Positions 34,725 through 44,521 of a stretch of DNA of 64,000 bases are shown piece by piece. The stretch is taken from positions 496,001-560,000 of the forward strand of contig NZ_AP027368.1 in the NCBI RefSeq assembly GCF_030296015.1, in the 5' to 3' direction. The stretch comes from Ferrimonas sp. YFM. Lineage in GTDB: Bacteria > Pseudomonadota > Gammaproteobacteria > Enterobacterales > Shewanellaceae. The notes below the pieces were generated by a model. The model saw nothing but the letters and a program-made list of their open reading frames with translations, did no database searches and was not told the origin of the DNA. Each line of letters begins with the position of its first letter. The first letter of the stretch is position 1. The translations under genes were made by a program, and so were the position numbers.

Positions 34725-34753
34725 AAAGAAAAGGGAGCCAACTGGCTCCCTTT
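34725..34753 (-). terminator. Rho-independent terminator of the RND efflux operon
   Basis: On the minus strand, stem AAAGGGAGCCA / TGGCTCCCTTT with a 2-base nominal loop, followed by TCTTTT. It starts 3 bases after the permease stop and separates the efflux operon from GH2-GH9. Confidence 0.85.
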
Positions 34754-34755
34754 GT

Positions 34756-37700
34756 TCAGGCTTTCTGCTCCTTGGCACCGGGGCGCCACCACCAGACAAT
34801 GAATCGCTTGAAGTCGTCCAGAATCAGGTAGAGGCTGGGCACCAGCAGCAGGGTCACCAGGGTGGAGAACAGGATGCCGAAGGCCAGGGAGGTGGCCATG
34901 GGGATCACGATCTTCGCCTGCAGACTCTTCTCGAAGAACACGATGGGCACCAGGCCCAGGAAGGTGGTCAACGAGGTGAGTACGATGGCGCGGAAGCGGC
35001 GGGTGCCCGCTTCCACCACCGCATCCTTCAGGCGGATCCCCTGGCGCCTGGCCTGGTTGACGAAATCCACCAGGATCAGCGAGTCGTTCACCACCACCCC
35101 GGCCAGGGCGATGATGCCGCACAGGCTGAGGACATTGAGGCTCAGCCCCAGCATGTAGTGGCCGATGGCGGCGCCAATCATGCCGAAGGGGATCACCGAC
35201 ATGATGATCAGCGGCTGGCTGTAGGATTTCAGCGGAATCGCCATCAGGGCGTAGATGACAAACAGGGCCAGGCCCGCCCCCTGGAGCAGGCTAACCAAGG
35301 CGTCGCTCTCCTCGGCGCTGGCGCCGTCCAGCTCACTCTGAACCCCGGGGTAGTGGGAGAGCAGCTCAGGCAGATACTCTTCGTTGACCTCTTTGGCCAC
35401 CTTGCCAGGCTCCACCTTGTCCTTGTTGGCCCTCGCGGTGACGGTGATAGCCCGCTTGCCGTCGGTGCGGATGATGGCGCTGTAGCTCTCTGCCAGTTCC
35501 ACTCTGGCCACGGCAGAGAAGGGCACCTCGACGCCGGAGGGAGTGCGGATGCGCATGTTCTCCAGGTGACCCAGGTTGCGGCGTTCGCTCTCGGGGTAGC
35601 GCACCATCACCTTCACCTCCTCCTTGTCCCTGAGCATCCGCTGGGCTTCATAGCCGTAGAAACCGTAGCGCACCTGGCGGGCCAGGTCGGAGAGGGTCAG
35701 CCCCAGGGCTTCCGCTTCCGGCTTGATCGCCAGGCGCAGTTCCTGGGAACCGGAGGAGTAGTTATCGTTGATGTCCTGCAGGCCGTCGTAGGTGGCCAGC
35801 TTCTCTTTCAACTCGCTGGCGGCCCGGGAGAGCATCACCATATCCTTGCCTTCCAGGCGGAAGGCGATGTCGGCGCCGGCACCGCCGGTGGTGCCCTGGA
35901 TATCGATGCCCTTAACCCCGGGCATCTGGCCGATGGCGTCCAGCCAGAGTTCGCTGATCTGGTTGGTGTCCAGCAGGCGATCCTCCCCCTTGGTCAGCTC
36001 GATGACGAAGGAGCCTGAGGTGCGGGAATCGAGATCCGCCAGCACATGCTTGACCATGGGCTGGCCAAACTCCTGCTGCCACTGGCTGTCCAGGTTCTCC
36101 AGCTGATCCTCCATGTGCTGCAGCGCCTTGAGGGTGCTCTCCTCAGAGGTGCCCTGCTCCATGGTCAGCTGCACCTGCATGAAGTCCGATGGGATGTCCG
36201 GGAAGAACACAAAGCGGATGTGGCCGGTGCCCATCATGGCCCCCACCAGCACCAATACGCTGATGAAGCCGACCACCACGGTATAGCGCCGGGCGATGCA
36301 GGCTTCTAATACCGGCTTGTAGCGCTCCTGGATAAACTGGCGCACCTTGAGGTTGAAGGCATGCTGCTTGCTGCCCAGCCAGCCGGCCTTGCCCCGTTTC
36401 TGCAGCCTGGCGTGCACCAGGTGAGCAGGCAGGATCCACTTGGACTCCACCAGGGAGAAGGCCAGGCAGAGGATCACCACGAAGCCGATGGTTTTCCAGA
36501 TGATGCCGAAGGGGCCCGGCACCAGCAGCATGGGCACGAAGGCGGCGATGGTGGTCAGTACCCCGAAGGTGGCGGGCATGGCGACCCGCTGGGCGCCGGC
36601 GATGACGTTGTCCGTGGTGTGACCATGCTGCTCAATCTCGCTGTAGGCGGACTCGCCGATGACGATGGCGTCGTCCACCACTATCCCCAGCACCAGGATG
36701 AAGGCGAACAGGCTGAGCAGGTTGATGCTCATCCCCAGGGGCGGCATCAGGAACAGGGCGCCGAGGAAGCACACAGGCAGGCCCATCATTACCCAGAAAG
36801 CCACCTTGAACTCCAGGAACAGGGCCAGGATCAGGAACACCAGCAGGGCACCCTGGGCCATGTTGGTGAGCATCATGTTCAGACGGCCCTGGAGGTAGAA
36901 GGTGACGTCTCCCCAGTGCTCCACTTCGATGGAGGCGGGCAGGGTCTCTTTCAGTTCGGCCACCTTGTCGCGCACCTGCTCGGAGATGTCCAGGGCGCTC
37001 TGTTCGCCGACGCTCTTCACCCCGACAAAGACTGCGGTCTTGCCGTTAAAGCGGGTGTACCTCAGCCCTTCGGTGAACTCGTCGCGGATGCGGGCCACGT
37101 CGGAAAGCATCACCCGGGTGCCGTCGGCACGGGTGAGCACCAGGGTGTTGGCGAAGTCCTGCTCGGTGTAGGACTGGCCCTTGGTGCGCAGCAATATGTC
37201 ACCGTCTTGGGCGCGGATGGAGCCGCCGGGCAGGTCGATGGAGTTGCGCTGCACCGCCGAGGCCACCTCTTCGAAGGTGAGGCCGTATTCTCGGAGCTTG
37301 TCCTCGGACAGCTCGATGCTGATCTCGTAGGAGGGGGCGCCGGTCAGGTCGGCGCGGCTGACCGCAGGCAGGTTGGTGATCTCGTCGCGGATCTCCTTGC
37401 CCAGCTCCTTCAGCTCCGCCAGGGGGGCATCGCCGTAGATGGACAGCCAGATGACGTCCTGCTCAGGGCGGATGCGGAATACCTCGGGTTTCTCGATGCT
37501 GTCCGGGAAGGTGGAGATGGTGTCGATGCGCAGTTTGACTTCATCGAGCACCTCGGCGGGATCCGCTTCATCCTCCACCTCGATGGTGACCGTGCCGCTG
37601 GAGTCGGAGGCCACCGAGGTGACCTTTTTGATCCCCTGGACGTCCTTGATCGCCTCCTCGATCTTGATGGTGATCCCCTCCTCGATCTCCTGGGGGGCAC

Positions 37701-37881
37701 CACCGGGGTAGCCCACGGAGACCCGCAGCAGGTTCAGCTCAAACCGGGGAAACACCTCTTTGTTGATGGTGAAGGTGGCGAAAAAGCCGCCTATCAGCAG
37801 GCCGAACATCAGCAGGTTTGCCGCCACACTGTTGCGGGCAAACCAGGCGATCAGCCCTTTTCGGGTTTGCATATCACTCAT
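34756..37881 (-). CDS. RND-family efflux permease (AcrB-like)
   Basis: Proton-driven inner-membrane pump of 1041 residues. The start at 37881 (MSDMQTRKGLIAWF) overlaps the adaptor gene's stop by 8 bases. Twelve membrane helices and two large periplasmic loops are laid out as in AcrB. The TM4 proton-relay acids are present in LGIVVDDAIVIGES near residue 400. The second half has GVVVNDSLILVDFVNQARR. Sequence style fits the HAE-type branch with unknown drug or metabolite range; it lacks the Glu/Met features I would expect of heavy-metal pumps, but this was not checked closely. No TolC-like gene is adjacent, so an outer channel is borrowed. Confidence 0.92.
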   Translation of the reverse strand: MSDMQTRKGLIAWFARNSVAANLLMFGLLIGGFFATFTINKEVFPRFELNLLRVSVGYPGGAPQEIEEGITIKIEEAIKDVQGIKKVTSVASDSSGTVTIEVEDEADPAEVLDEVKLRIDTISTFPDSIEKPEVFRIRPEQDVIWLSIYGDAPLAELKELGKEIRDEITNLPAVSRADLTGAPSYEISIELSEDKLREYGLTFEEVASAVQRNSIDLPGGSIRAQDGDILLRTKGQSYTEQDFANTLVLTRADGTRVMLSDVARIRDEFTEGLRYTRFNGKTAVFVGVKSVGEQSALDISEQVRDKVAELKETLPASIEVEHWGDVTFYLQGRLNMMLTNMAQGALLVFLILALFLEFKVAFWVMMGLPVCFLGALFLMPPLGMSINLLSLFAFILVLGIVVDDAIVIGESAYSEIEQHGHTTDNVIAGAQRVAMPATFGVLTTIAAFVPMLLVPGPFGIIWKTIGFVVILCLAFSLVESKWILPAHLVHARLQKRGKAGWLGSKQHAFNLKVRQFIQERYKPVLEACIARRYTVVVGFISVLVLVGAMMGTGHIRFVFFPDIPSDFMQVQLTMEQGTSEESTLKALQHMEDQLENLDSQWQQEFGQPMVKHVLADLDSRTSGSFVIELTKGEDRLLDTNQISELWLDAIGQMPGVKGIDIQGTTGGAGADIAFRLEGKDMVMLSRAASELKEKLATYDGLQDINDNYSSGSQELRLAIKPEAEALGLTLSDLARQVRYGFYGYEAQRMLRDKEEVKVMVRYPESERRNLGHLENMRIRTPSGVEVPFSAVARVELAESYSAIIRTDGKRAITVTARANKDKVEPGKVAKEVNEEYLPELLSHYPGVQSELDGASAEESDALVSLLQGAGLALFVIYALMAIPLKSYSQPLIIMSVIPFGMIGAAIGHYMLGLSLNVLSLCGIIALAGVVVNDSLILVDFVNQARRQGIRLKDAVVEAGTRRFRAIVLTSLTTFLGLVPIVFFEKSLQAKIVIPMATSLAFGILFSTLVTLLLVPSLYLILDDFKRFIVWWWRPGAKEQKA

Positions 37882-39064
37882 TGGCGCTGACCTCGGCACT
37901 CAGGGCACGGCCGTTGGTGGCCTGGGGCTCCTCTCCGAGGATGCGCACTTCGCTGCCATTCTGGAAGGAGTTCAGTGCGGTCAGGGAGATGCGGTCCCCT
38001 TTGCTGATGTCGCCGCGGATGTAGACGGAGTTAAGATCGGTGTGCACCACTTCCACCGGGCGGCGCTCCAGCAGATTGCCTTCGCCGATGACCATCACGG
38101 TATCGTTGCGCACGCTGTGGCGGGGCAGGCGGATGATGTTCTTCAGGGTGCGTCCCTGGATCTCGGCGTTGACGAAGCTGCCAAACTTCAGCACGCCGGA
38201 GTCCAGCTGTCCCTTATGGTTGTAGGGGTCGTCGATCTGGGCCACCAGGTAGATCATCCGGCTCTGGGCGTCGATCACCTGTTCCGAGCGCACCAGGCGG
38301 GCGGTCCAGTTCAGGGTGCCTGTGGGGCTCTCCTGGGTGAGGGCCACTTCACTGTCCGGGCTGTCAGGGTTGGTGATGAAGCGCAGCTGCTCTACGCTCA
38401 GGGGCAGGCGAATCTCGGCGATGTCGGTGCCCAGCACTTCACCCAGTTTGGTGCCCAGGCCCACGTACTGACCCAGATCCACATCCCGGTTCTTCACCAG
38501 GCCGTCCAGGGGGGCGCGAATGACGGTGCGTTCCAGGTTGCGCTGGGCGCGGGCCAGGGAGGCCTCGGCGGAGCGCAGCTTGGCCTGCTCCTGGGCCAGC
38601 TGGGGCTTACGCAGGCCCAGCTCCGGCGGCAGGCCGCTGGTGACCCCTTTCCACTCCTGCTCCGCCACCTTGCCCCGGGCGATCTCCTCTTGCAGTTGAG
38701 CCTTGGCCTGGGCCAGGTTGGCCTGAGCCTGCATCAGGTCTGCCTGGTAGTCGGCGGGTTCGATAAGGGCCAGAATGTCACCCTTTTTCACCTCTTCGCC
38801 GGCAATAAAACTGGGTGAGAGCTCAAGGATGCGGCCACTGACCTCCGCCACCAGTTGAGTCTGATGCTTGGGTTGAACCACGCCGTAGGAGTTGAGGGAC
38901 AGGGTGATGTCGTCGCTGCGAATCTCCTGGACTTCCACCAGGGGCAGCGCCTGGGTATCTTCCTTCTTCTCGGGTTGTGGCTTGGTCTTGATAATAAGAG
39001 TTACGCCGCCCGCCAGCAGACAGAGTATGATGGCGATGGGCATCAGGCGCCTTAACCAAAGCAT
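37874..39064 (-). CDS. RND efflux periplasmic adaptor (MFP/HlyD family)
   Basis: A 396-residue protein with an N-terminal membrane anchor (about 6-26: LMPIAIILCLLAGGVTLII). Then come the lipoyl halves (VAEVSGRILELSPSFIAGEEVKKGD near 74; VIRAPLDGLVKNRDVDLGQYV near 180), with a coiled-coil hairpin between them (about 105-165, rich in Ala, Gln and Glu). Beta-barrel and membrane-proximal domains follow. It links the permease to an outer-membrane channel. First gene of the operon, divergent from xerD by 111 bases. No regulator gene adjoins. Confidence 0.92.
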   Translation of the reverse strand: MLWLRRLMPIAIILCLLAGGVTLIIKTKPQPEKKEDTQALPLVEVQEIRSDDITLSLNSYGVVQPKHQTQLVAEVSGRILELSPSFIAGEEVKKGDILALIEPADYQADLMQAQANLAQAKAQLQEEIARGKVAEQEWKGVTSGLPPELGLRKPQLAQEQAKLRSAEASLARAQRNLERTVIRAPLDGLVKNRDVDLGQYVGLGTKLGEVLGTDIAEIRLPLSVEQLRFITNPDSPDSEVALTQESPTGTLNWTARLVRSEQVIDAQSRMIYLVAQIDDPYNHKGQLDSGVLKFGSFVNAEIQGRTLKNIIRLPRHSVRNDTVMVIGEGNLLERRPVEVVHTDLNSVYIRGDISKGDRISLTALNSFQNGSEVRILGEEPQATNGRALSAEVSANE

Positions 39065-39175
39065 AGTTGCGTTCCTTCGAGAATGGTTTTGTCTTTATAG
39101 CCCCACAGGTTAACAAAATGTTGAGTGGCTCGTGAGGGTTATTTGTAAGTGAGTTTTTGTAGAGTGTAAGAGGCT

Positions 39176-40093
39176 ATGACTGAGAGTAACAATAAGCTTC
39201 GTCATAAGGATCAGTTGCTTATAGAAGGGTTCCTGGATCGGCTCTGGGCGGAAAAAGGCCTCTCTGAGCATACCCTGGCGGCCTACCGCAGCGACCTGAT
39301 GCGCTTCTGCGAATTCCTGATTCCCAGAGGGGAAGCCCTGGAGCAGGTGACCGGGGAAACCCTTCGCCAGTATCTGGAGGTGCGTCAGCAGGCGGGGATG
39401 GCCAAGACCAGTACCGCCCGCACCCTGAGTGCCCTGCGCCGCTTCTATGGAGACCTGGTGCGCCGGGGGGAGTTGGAGAATGACCCCCTGGCCAGGATCA
39501 AACCCCCCAAACTCACACGACACGTGCCGGATACCCTGAGCGAGTCCCAGGTCAGCGCCCTGCTGGATGAACCGGACAGAGAGGATCCCCTGGAGCTGAG
39601 GGACGCGGCGATGCTGGAGCTGCTCTATGCTACCGGACTTAGGGTGTCAGAGCTGGTGAGTCTGCAACTGGAGCAACTGGGACTCAGGCAGGGAGTGGTG
39701 CGGGTGACCGGCAAGGGCAGCAAGGAGCGGCTGGTGCCCGTGGGCGAGGCTGCCCTGGATCTGCTCACCCTCTACCTGAAGCAGAGCCGCCCTCAGCTGC
39801 TGGCCGGACGGGATTCCGATGTGCTGTTTCCCAGCAGTCGCGGCATCATGATGCAGCGCCAGACCTTCTGGCACAGAATCAAGCTCTATGCGGTGCGGGC
39901 GGGGATCAGCGGCAGCATCTCCGCCCACACCCTGCGTCATGCCTTTGCCACCCATCTGCTCAACCACGGGGCGGATCTTCGGGTGGTGCAGCTGCTGCTG
40001 GGGCATTCGGATCTCTCCACCACCCAGATCTATACCCATGTGGCTCAGGCCAGGCTGCAACGGCTCCATGAAACCCATCACCCCAGGGGATGA
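39176..40093 (+). CDS. xerD: Tyrosine recombinase XerD
   Basis: With XerC and FtsK it resolves chromosome dimers at dif. The 305 residues have an N-terminal core-binding domain (IEGFLDRLWAEKGLSEHTLAAYRSDL) and a complete catalytic set: Arg in LLYATGLRVSELV, Lys in TGKGSKERLVP, HxxR in ISAHTLRHAFATHLL, His in LLGHSDLSTTQIYTHV with the Tyr nucleophile in IYTHV. The order xerD-dsbC-recJ confirms XerD over XerC. A dif site was not seen in this window and is not expected nearby. Confidence 0.95.
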   Translation: MTESNNKLRHKDQLLIEGFLDRLWAEKGLSEHTLAAYRSDLMRFCEFLIPRGEALEQVTGETLRQYLEVRQQAGMAKTSTARTLSALRRFYGDLVRRGELENDPLARIKPPKLTRHVPDTLSESQVSALLDEPDREDPLELRDAAMLELLYATGLRVSELVSLQLEQLGLRQGVVRVTGKGSKERLVPVGEAALDLLTLYLKQSRPQLLAGRDSDVLFPSSRGIMMQRQTFWHRIKLYAVRAGISGSISAHTLRHAFATHLLNHGADLRVVQLLLGHSDLSTTQIYTHVAQARLQRLHETHHPRG

Positions 40094-40313
40094 CCGTCGG
40101 CTTGATGTTCTGAATCAGTGCGTTAAAACCATCCTGAACCGAGATGTTTCCCTCATTCAGGCCGCGGATGAGCTATACACTCAGAGCTGGTTACAAAAAA
40201 ACCTGATTCGCCGCGGGTTGCGGGGAAATGTAGCTTGGCTAAACAGGTTCCATACTGTAATTTCTGCTGTCACAGCCCGGTCTATACCACTGAGGCGAAA
40301 CGGAGTCATTAAA

Positions 40314-41024
40314 ATGAGAAAACAGATTTTGTCCCTGATGGGGGCGCTGACCCTGGTTGCGGGTACCGCAGTGGCCGGGGAGGCGGAGGTGAAAGCCGCC
40401 ATGGAGAAGACCCTGGGCATCAAGGCTGAGGCGATCTCTCCCGCACCCATTAAGGGGTTGTACGAAGTGGTCACAGGTCAGGGGCTGTTCTATGTAACCG
40501 AAGATGGCAGCAAGCTGATTCACGGTCAGGTGTATGACCTGAAGAATCAGATGGCCAACCTGACCGAACAGCGTATGTCCGGCATCCGCAAGGAGCTGCT
40601 GGCCAAGGTGGCGGATACCGCCATCGAGTTTAAGGCCCCCAACGAAAAGCATGTGGTGACCGTATTTACCGACACCACCTGTGGTTACTGCCGCAAGCTG
40701 CACAATGAGATGCAGGATTACCTGGATGCGGGCATCACCATTCGCTACCTGGCCTATCCACGTGGCGGCGCCAACAGCGGTGCCTGGAAGGAGATGGAGA
40801 AGCTGTGGTGTGCCAAGGACCCCAAGGCCGCCATGGGCGAAGCCAAGGCGGGCCAGAAGCTGGCGGGCGCCGCCTGCCCGGCCGCTGCCTCCATTGCTAA
40901 GCACTACGAGCTGGGTAACACCTTCGGCGTCAGCGGCACCCCAGCCATGGTGCTGGATGACGGCACCATGGTCCCAGGTTACCTGCCTGCCAGCCGCTTG
41001 CAGATGCAGCTCAGTAGCCGTTAA
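40314..41024 (+). CDS. dsbC: Thiol:disulfide interchange protein DsbC
   Basis: Periplasmic disulfide isomerase, kept reduced by DsbD. From ATG 40314 (GGAG 10 bases upstream) it has 236 residues. Signal peptide ends near AVA^GEAEV. The dimerisation domain occupies about 20-80 and the thioredoxin domain follows, with active site TDTTCGYCRKLH and the cis-proline loop GVSGTPAMVLDDG. A second Cys pair (WCAKDP and GAACPAA) is also as in DsbC. A 220-base gap separates it from xerD, so it has its own promoter; a terminator follows. Confidence 0.95.
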   Translation: MRKQILSLMGALTLVAGTAVAGEAEVKAAMEKTLGIKAEAISPAPIKGLYEVVTGQGLFYVTEDGSKLIHGQVYDLKNQMANLTEQRMSGIRKELLAKVADTAIEFKAPNEKHVVTVFTDTTCGYCRKLHNEMQDYLDAGITIRYLAYPRGGANSGAWKEMEKLWCAKDPKAAMGEAKAGQKLAGAACPAAASIAKHYELGNTFGVSGTPAMVLDDGTMVPGYLPASRLQMQLSSR

Positions 41025-41042
41025 GCTAGTCCCAATCCCAGA

Positions 41043-41066
41043 AGCGGGCCCAGGCCCGCTTTTTTA
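41043..41066 (+). terminator. Rho-independent terminator of dsbC
   Basis: Stem AGCGGGCC / GGCCCGCT with loop CA, running into seven T. Transcription of recJ beyond it would need read-through or a promoter close to the recJ start. Confidence 0.88.
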
Positions 41067-41087
41067 TTGCCCCATGCCGAGTCCCCA

Positions 41088-42812
41088 ATGACCAGAATCG
41101 TTCGCCGCGACACCGTGGATGATGCCCATCTGCCCGACACCCTGCCGCCCCTGCTCCGTCAGCTCTATGCCCGCCGCGGCGTACGCTGTGTCTCGGAGCT
41201 GGAGCGGGAGCTCAAGGGGCTGATCAATCCAGCCAAACTCAAGGGCTGCGCCGAGGCGGCGGCCCTGCTGGCGGATGCCCTGACCCGGCAGCAGCCGATG
41301 CTGGTGGTGGGGGATTTCGACGCGGACGGGGCCACCTCCAGCGCCCTGACCCTGCTGGCGATGCGTGCCCTGGGGGCCCAGCGCATCGACTACCTGGTGC
41401 CCAACCGCTTCGATTACGGCTATGGACTCAGCCCTGAGCTGGTGACCCTGGCCCAGGAGATGGGTGCCGAGGTGCTGATCACCGTGGACAACGGCATCTC
41501 TGCCCATGCCGGTGTCCGAGCCGCCAAAGAGGCCGGGATGACGGTGATCGTCACCGACCACCACCTGCCCGGAGACACCCTTCCTGAGGCGGATGCCATC
41601 GTCAACCCGGTTCAGCCCGGGTGCGAATTTCCCTCCAAGGCGATGGCCGGAGTCGGGGTGGCCTTCTACCTCATGCTGACCCTGCGTTCAGAGCTGCGCC
41701 GCCGTAACTGGTTTGCCGAACAGGGGATCGCCGAGCCCAACATGGCCAACTACCTGGACATCGTGGCCCTGGGCACTGTGGCGGACGTGGTGCCTCTGGA
41801 TGCCAATAACCGGCTGCTGGTGCAGCAGGGGATCAACCGCATCCGCGCCGGGCGTTGCCGCCCCGGCATCACCTCACTGCTGGAGGTGGCCGGCCGCAGC
41901 GCGGGTCGCCTGGTGGCGTCGGACCTGGGGTTCACCGTGGGGCCCAGGCTCAATGCCGCCGGTCGCCTGGACGACATGTCCCTGGGGATCGAGTGTCTGC
42001 TGACCGAGGATCTGATCGCCGCCCGCCAGCTGGCCAGTCAGTTGGACAGCCTGAATGCGGAACGGCGGGAGATCGAGGCGGGTATGCAGCAGGAGGCGGT
42101 CCAGGCCCTGGATTCTCTGCAACTGAGCGACAAGGACCTGCCCTGGGGGCTGGCGCTCTATCAGGGTGACTGGCATCAGGGGGTGATCGGTATCCTGGCC
42201 TCCCGCATCAAGGAGAAGTACCACAGGCCGGTGATCGCCTTCGCCGATGCGGGGGACGGCGAGCTCAAGGGCTCGGCCCGCTCCATTCCCGGGCTGCATA
42301 TGCGTGACCTGCTGGAGCGCATCGATACGCTCAACCCCGGGATGATCCTCAAGTTTGGTGGTCACGCCATGGCCGCCGGCCTCAGCCTGGATGGTGCGCG
42401 CTTCGAGGAGTTTGCCTCCGCCTACGATCAGGCGGTGCGCGCCGAGCTGGAGGAGCATCAGCTGACCGGGGAGCTGCTCAGTGACGGTGAACTGCCGGCC
42501 CAGGCGCTGAGCCTGCAGACCGCGTCGCAACTGCGGGACGCCGGCCCCTGGGGACAGGCGTTCCCCGAGCCGATGTTTGATGGCCGCTTCCGCTTGCTGG
42601 ATCAGCGCCTGGTGGGGCAGAAGCACCTGAAGATGGTGGTGGAGACCGAGTGCGGGGCCCTGCAATTGGACGCCATCGCCTTCAACGTGGATCTCAAGCT
42701 GTGGCCCAATGGCGGTGTGCAGTGGGTGGAGCTGGCCTACCGGCTGGATGTGAACCACTGGCGGGGCAACGACAGCGTGCAACTGATGGTGGAGTGGTTG
42801 TCTCCCAACTAA
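41088..42812 (+). CDS. recJ: Single-stranded-DNA-specific exonuclease RecJ
   Basis: 5'-3' exonuclease of recombination and mismatch repair. The start is ATG 41088 (MTRIVRRDTVDD); an in-frame TTG at 41067 falls inside the terminator and was rejected. 574 residues. DHH phosphoesterase motifs: VVGDFDADGATSSAL near 74, VTVDNGIS near 130, VTDHHLPGD near 154 and DIVALGTVADVVPL near 224. The DHHA1 domain has LKFGGHAMAAGLSL near 425, and an OB-like region ends the protein. Third gene of the classical xerD-dsbC-recJ order. Confidence 0.95.
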   Translation: MTRIVRRDTVDDAHLPDTLPPLLRQLYARRGVRCVSELERELKGLINPAKLKGCAEAAALLADALTRQQPMLVVGDFDADGATSSALTLLAMRALGAQRIDYLVPNRFDYGYGLSPELVTLAQEMGAEVLITVDNGISAHAGVRAAKEAGMTVIVTDHHLPGDTLPEADAIVNPVQPGCEFPSKAMAGVGVAFYLMLTLRSELRRRNWFAEQGIAEPNMANYLDIVALGTVADVVPLDANNRLLVQQGINRIRAGRCRPGITSLLEVAGRSAGRLVASDLGFTVGPRLNAAGRLDDMSLGIECLLTEDLIAARQLASQLDSLNAERREIEAGMQQEAVQALDSLQLSDKDLPWGLALYQGDWHQGVIGILASRIKEKYHRPVIAFADAGDGELKGSARSIPGLHMRDLLERIDTLNPGMILKFGGHAMAAGLSLDGARFEEFASAYDQAVRAELEEHQLTGELLSDGELPAQALSLQTASQLRDAGPWGQAFPEPMFDGRFRLLDQRLVGQKHLKMVVETECGALQLDAIAFNVDLKLWPNGGVQWVELAYRLDVNHWRGNDSVQLMVEWLSPN

Positions 42813-42825
42813 GAATCTCCGGCAG

Positions 42826-42853
42826 AAAAAAGGCGCGTTGTGCGCCTTTTTTT
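42826..42853. terminator. Bidirectional terminator between recJ and the antiporter
   Basis: GGCGC / GCGCC stem with loop GTTGT, flanked by a run of A on the left and T on the right, so either strand gives hairpin plus U-run. The two genes converge here. Confidence 0.88.
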
Positions 42854-42861
42854 GTGTCTGG

Positions 42862-44331
42862 TTATCCGGTTCTGGCCTGCCCCTTGATGGCCATGGCGCC
42901 CAGGACTAGCATCAGCACCAGCATCAGCGGCCACACCAGCACCAGGGACAGCTGTTGTCCCAGCAGGGTGAAACCCACCAGGGCCAGGGCGGCACTGGTC
43001 AGGGCCAGGGGCAGCTGGGTGCTGACGTGATCCACCGGGGCGCAGCCGCTGGCGGTGGCACTCAAAACCGTGGTGTCGGAGATGGGGGAGCAGTGATCGC
43101 CGAACACCGAGCCGGCCATCACCGCACTGAGGGCGGGCAACAGCAGCTGGGGTTGCAGCTGCCAGGCGATCTCGGCGCCGATGGGGATCATCAGGGCGAA
43201 GGTGCCCCAGCTGGAGCCGGTGGCGAAGGCGGTGACCGCACACAGCAGGAAGATCCCCGGCAGCAGCAGCCCCTCTGCCAAGTGGGCCGAGGCCCAGGTG
43301 GCCATCACCCGGCCGGTCTCCAGATCGCCGATGGCCCGGCCCACCATCCAGGTCATCATCAGAATCCCCAGGGCGGTGGCCACAGAGCGCAGCCCCATCC
43401 AGCTGGCCACCAGCATCGCCTTGAGCCTGATCCCCTGACGCCATTGCAACACCAGGGAGAGCAGCACCGCCCCCAATGAGGCGTTGCGCATGGCGGCGCC
43501 AATATCCGCATTGGCCAGCCACTGCATCAGGGTGTCGCCCCCCTCCAGGCCGGAGATCACCGCCAGCAGCAAACTGCCGCCGATCAGCACCAGCACCGGC
43601 AGGCCCAGCAACCAGGGACTGCCGGCTTGCTCCTCCTGAGCCTGGAAGTGCTCCGGCCTGGCCGGTGCGCTCTTGAAGCCCAGGTTGCTCCAGGCCACCA
43701 GGGCCGCCAGGGCCAGGGTGATCACCGCATAGAAGTTGGTGCAGGCCACCTGCAGGAAGGCGGTCAGGGGCGCTTCATTGAGGAAGGCCAGCCCTGCCAG
43801 CAGGGTCATCACATAGGGGCCCCAGCTGGAGAAGGGTAGGATGGCACACAGGGGAGAGGCGGTGCTGTCCACCAGATAGGCGAGCTGGGCGTTGGAGATG
43901 CGGTAGCGCTCGCACAGGGGTCGGCTGACGTTGCCGTTGGCCAGGCAGCTGAAGATGCCATCGATAAACACCATCCAGCCCACGGCCACCACCGCCAGCC
44001 GGGCCTGGCGGCGGCTGCGGATCCTGGGAAACAGCCAGTGGGCAAAGGCATTGACCGCGCCGCTGCGGGCCAGCTGCTGGGTGAGGATGCCCAGCAGTGC
44101 GATGGTGAGGATCACATCCAGATGCCACCCCTGCCACTGGCCGTCGGCATAGAGCTGGCCGGTAAAGTTGTCCGCCAGATAGAGCACCGGCCCGGTGACC
44201 GTGCCCCAGTGCAGAATCAGCGCCGCCAGCAGCAAGCCACTGCCCAGGGCCAGCAGAGTTCGGCGGATGACCAGGGCCATGCCAATGGTGAGCACCACCG
44301 GAGCCAGACTGAGAAGCTCGTTGGTTATCAT
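42862..44331 (-). CDS. NhaC-family Na+/H+ antiporter
   Basis: A 489-residue inner-membrane carrier with about 11-12 hydrophobic helices. NhaC-family (PF03553) signatures: FIDGIFSCLANGNVSRPL near residue 120, FATGSSWGTFALMIPIGAE near 370 and AGSVFGDHCSPISDTTVLSA near 405, the last with conserved Asp and His. Likely sodium (or a metabolite such as malate/lactate) for proton exchange; substrate not readable. It interrupts the recJ-prfB order on the opposite strand, an insertion relative to E. coli. Confidence 0.87.
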   Translation of the reverse strand: MITNELLSLAPVVLTIGMALVIRRTLLALGSGLLLAALILHWGTVTGPVLYLADNFTGQLYADGQWQGWHLDVILTIALLGILTQQLARSGAVNAFAHWLFPRIRSRRQARLAVVAVGWMVFIDGIFSCLANGNVSRPLCERYRISNAQLAYLVDSTASPLCAILPFSSWGPYVMTLLAGLAFLNEAPLTAFLQVACTNFYAVITLALAALVAWSNLGFKSAPARPEHFQAQEEQAGSPWLLGLPVLVLIGGSLLLAVISGLEGGDTLMQWLANADIGAAMRNASLGAVLLSLVLQWRQGIRLKAMLVASWMGLRSVATALGILMMTWMVGRAIGDLETGRVMATWASAHLAEGLLLPGIFLLCAVTAFATGSSWGTFALMIPIGAEIAWQLQPQLLLPALSAVMAGSVFGDHCSPISDTTVLSATASGCAPVDHVSTQLPLALTSAALALVGFTLLGQQLSLVLVWPLMLVLMLVLGAMAIKGQARTG

Positions 44332-44521
44332 ATTGTTGTTCTTGTGGAGGTCCGGCCTCCATGATGCAACATAGGGACCCTGGGTGCCAGTGAAGCGCCC
44401 GGAAACCGGGCAAATTCATCGACATTTTTTTGCACAAAAACCCCGCAGAACCCGGTGCGATCCGCCCTGCTTTAGGTTAAAATTGCCGGTTTGCATAGTG
44501 TCATCAATCTGTAGGACGGAA

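Noticed and set aside
41067-41087. TTG start giving RecJ seven extra residues
   Set aside because: It lies in the T-run of the dsbC terminator and has no ribosome site; ATG 41088 matches the family.
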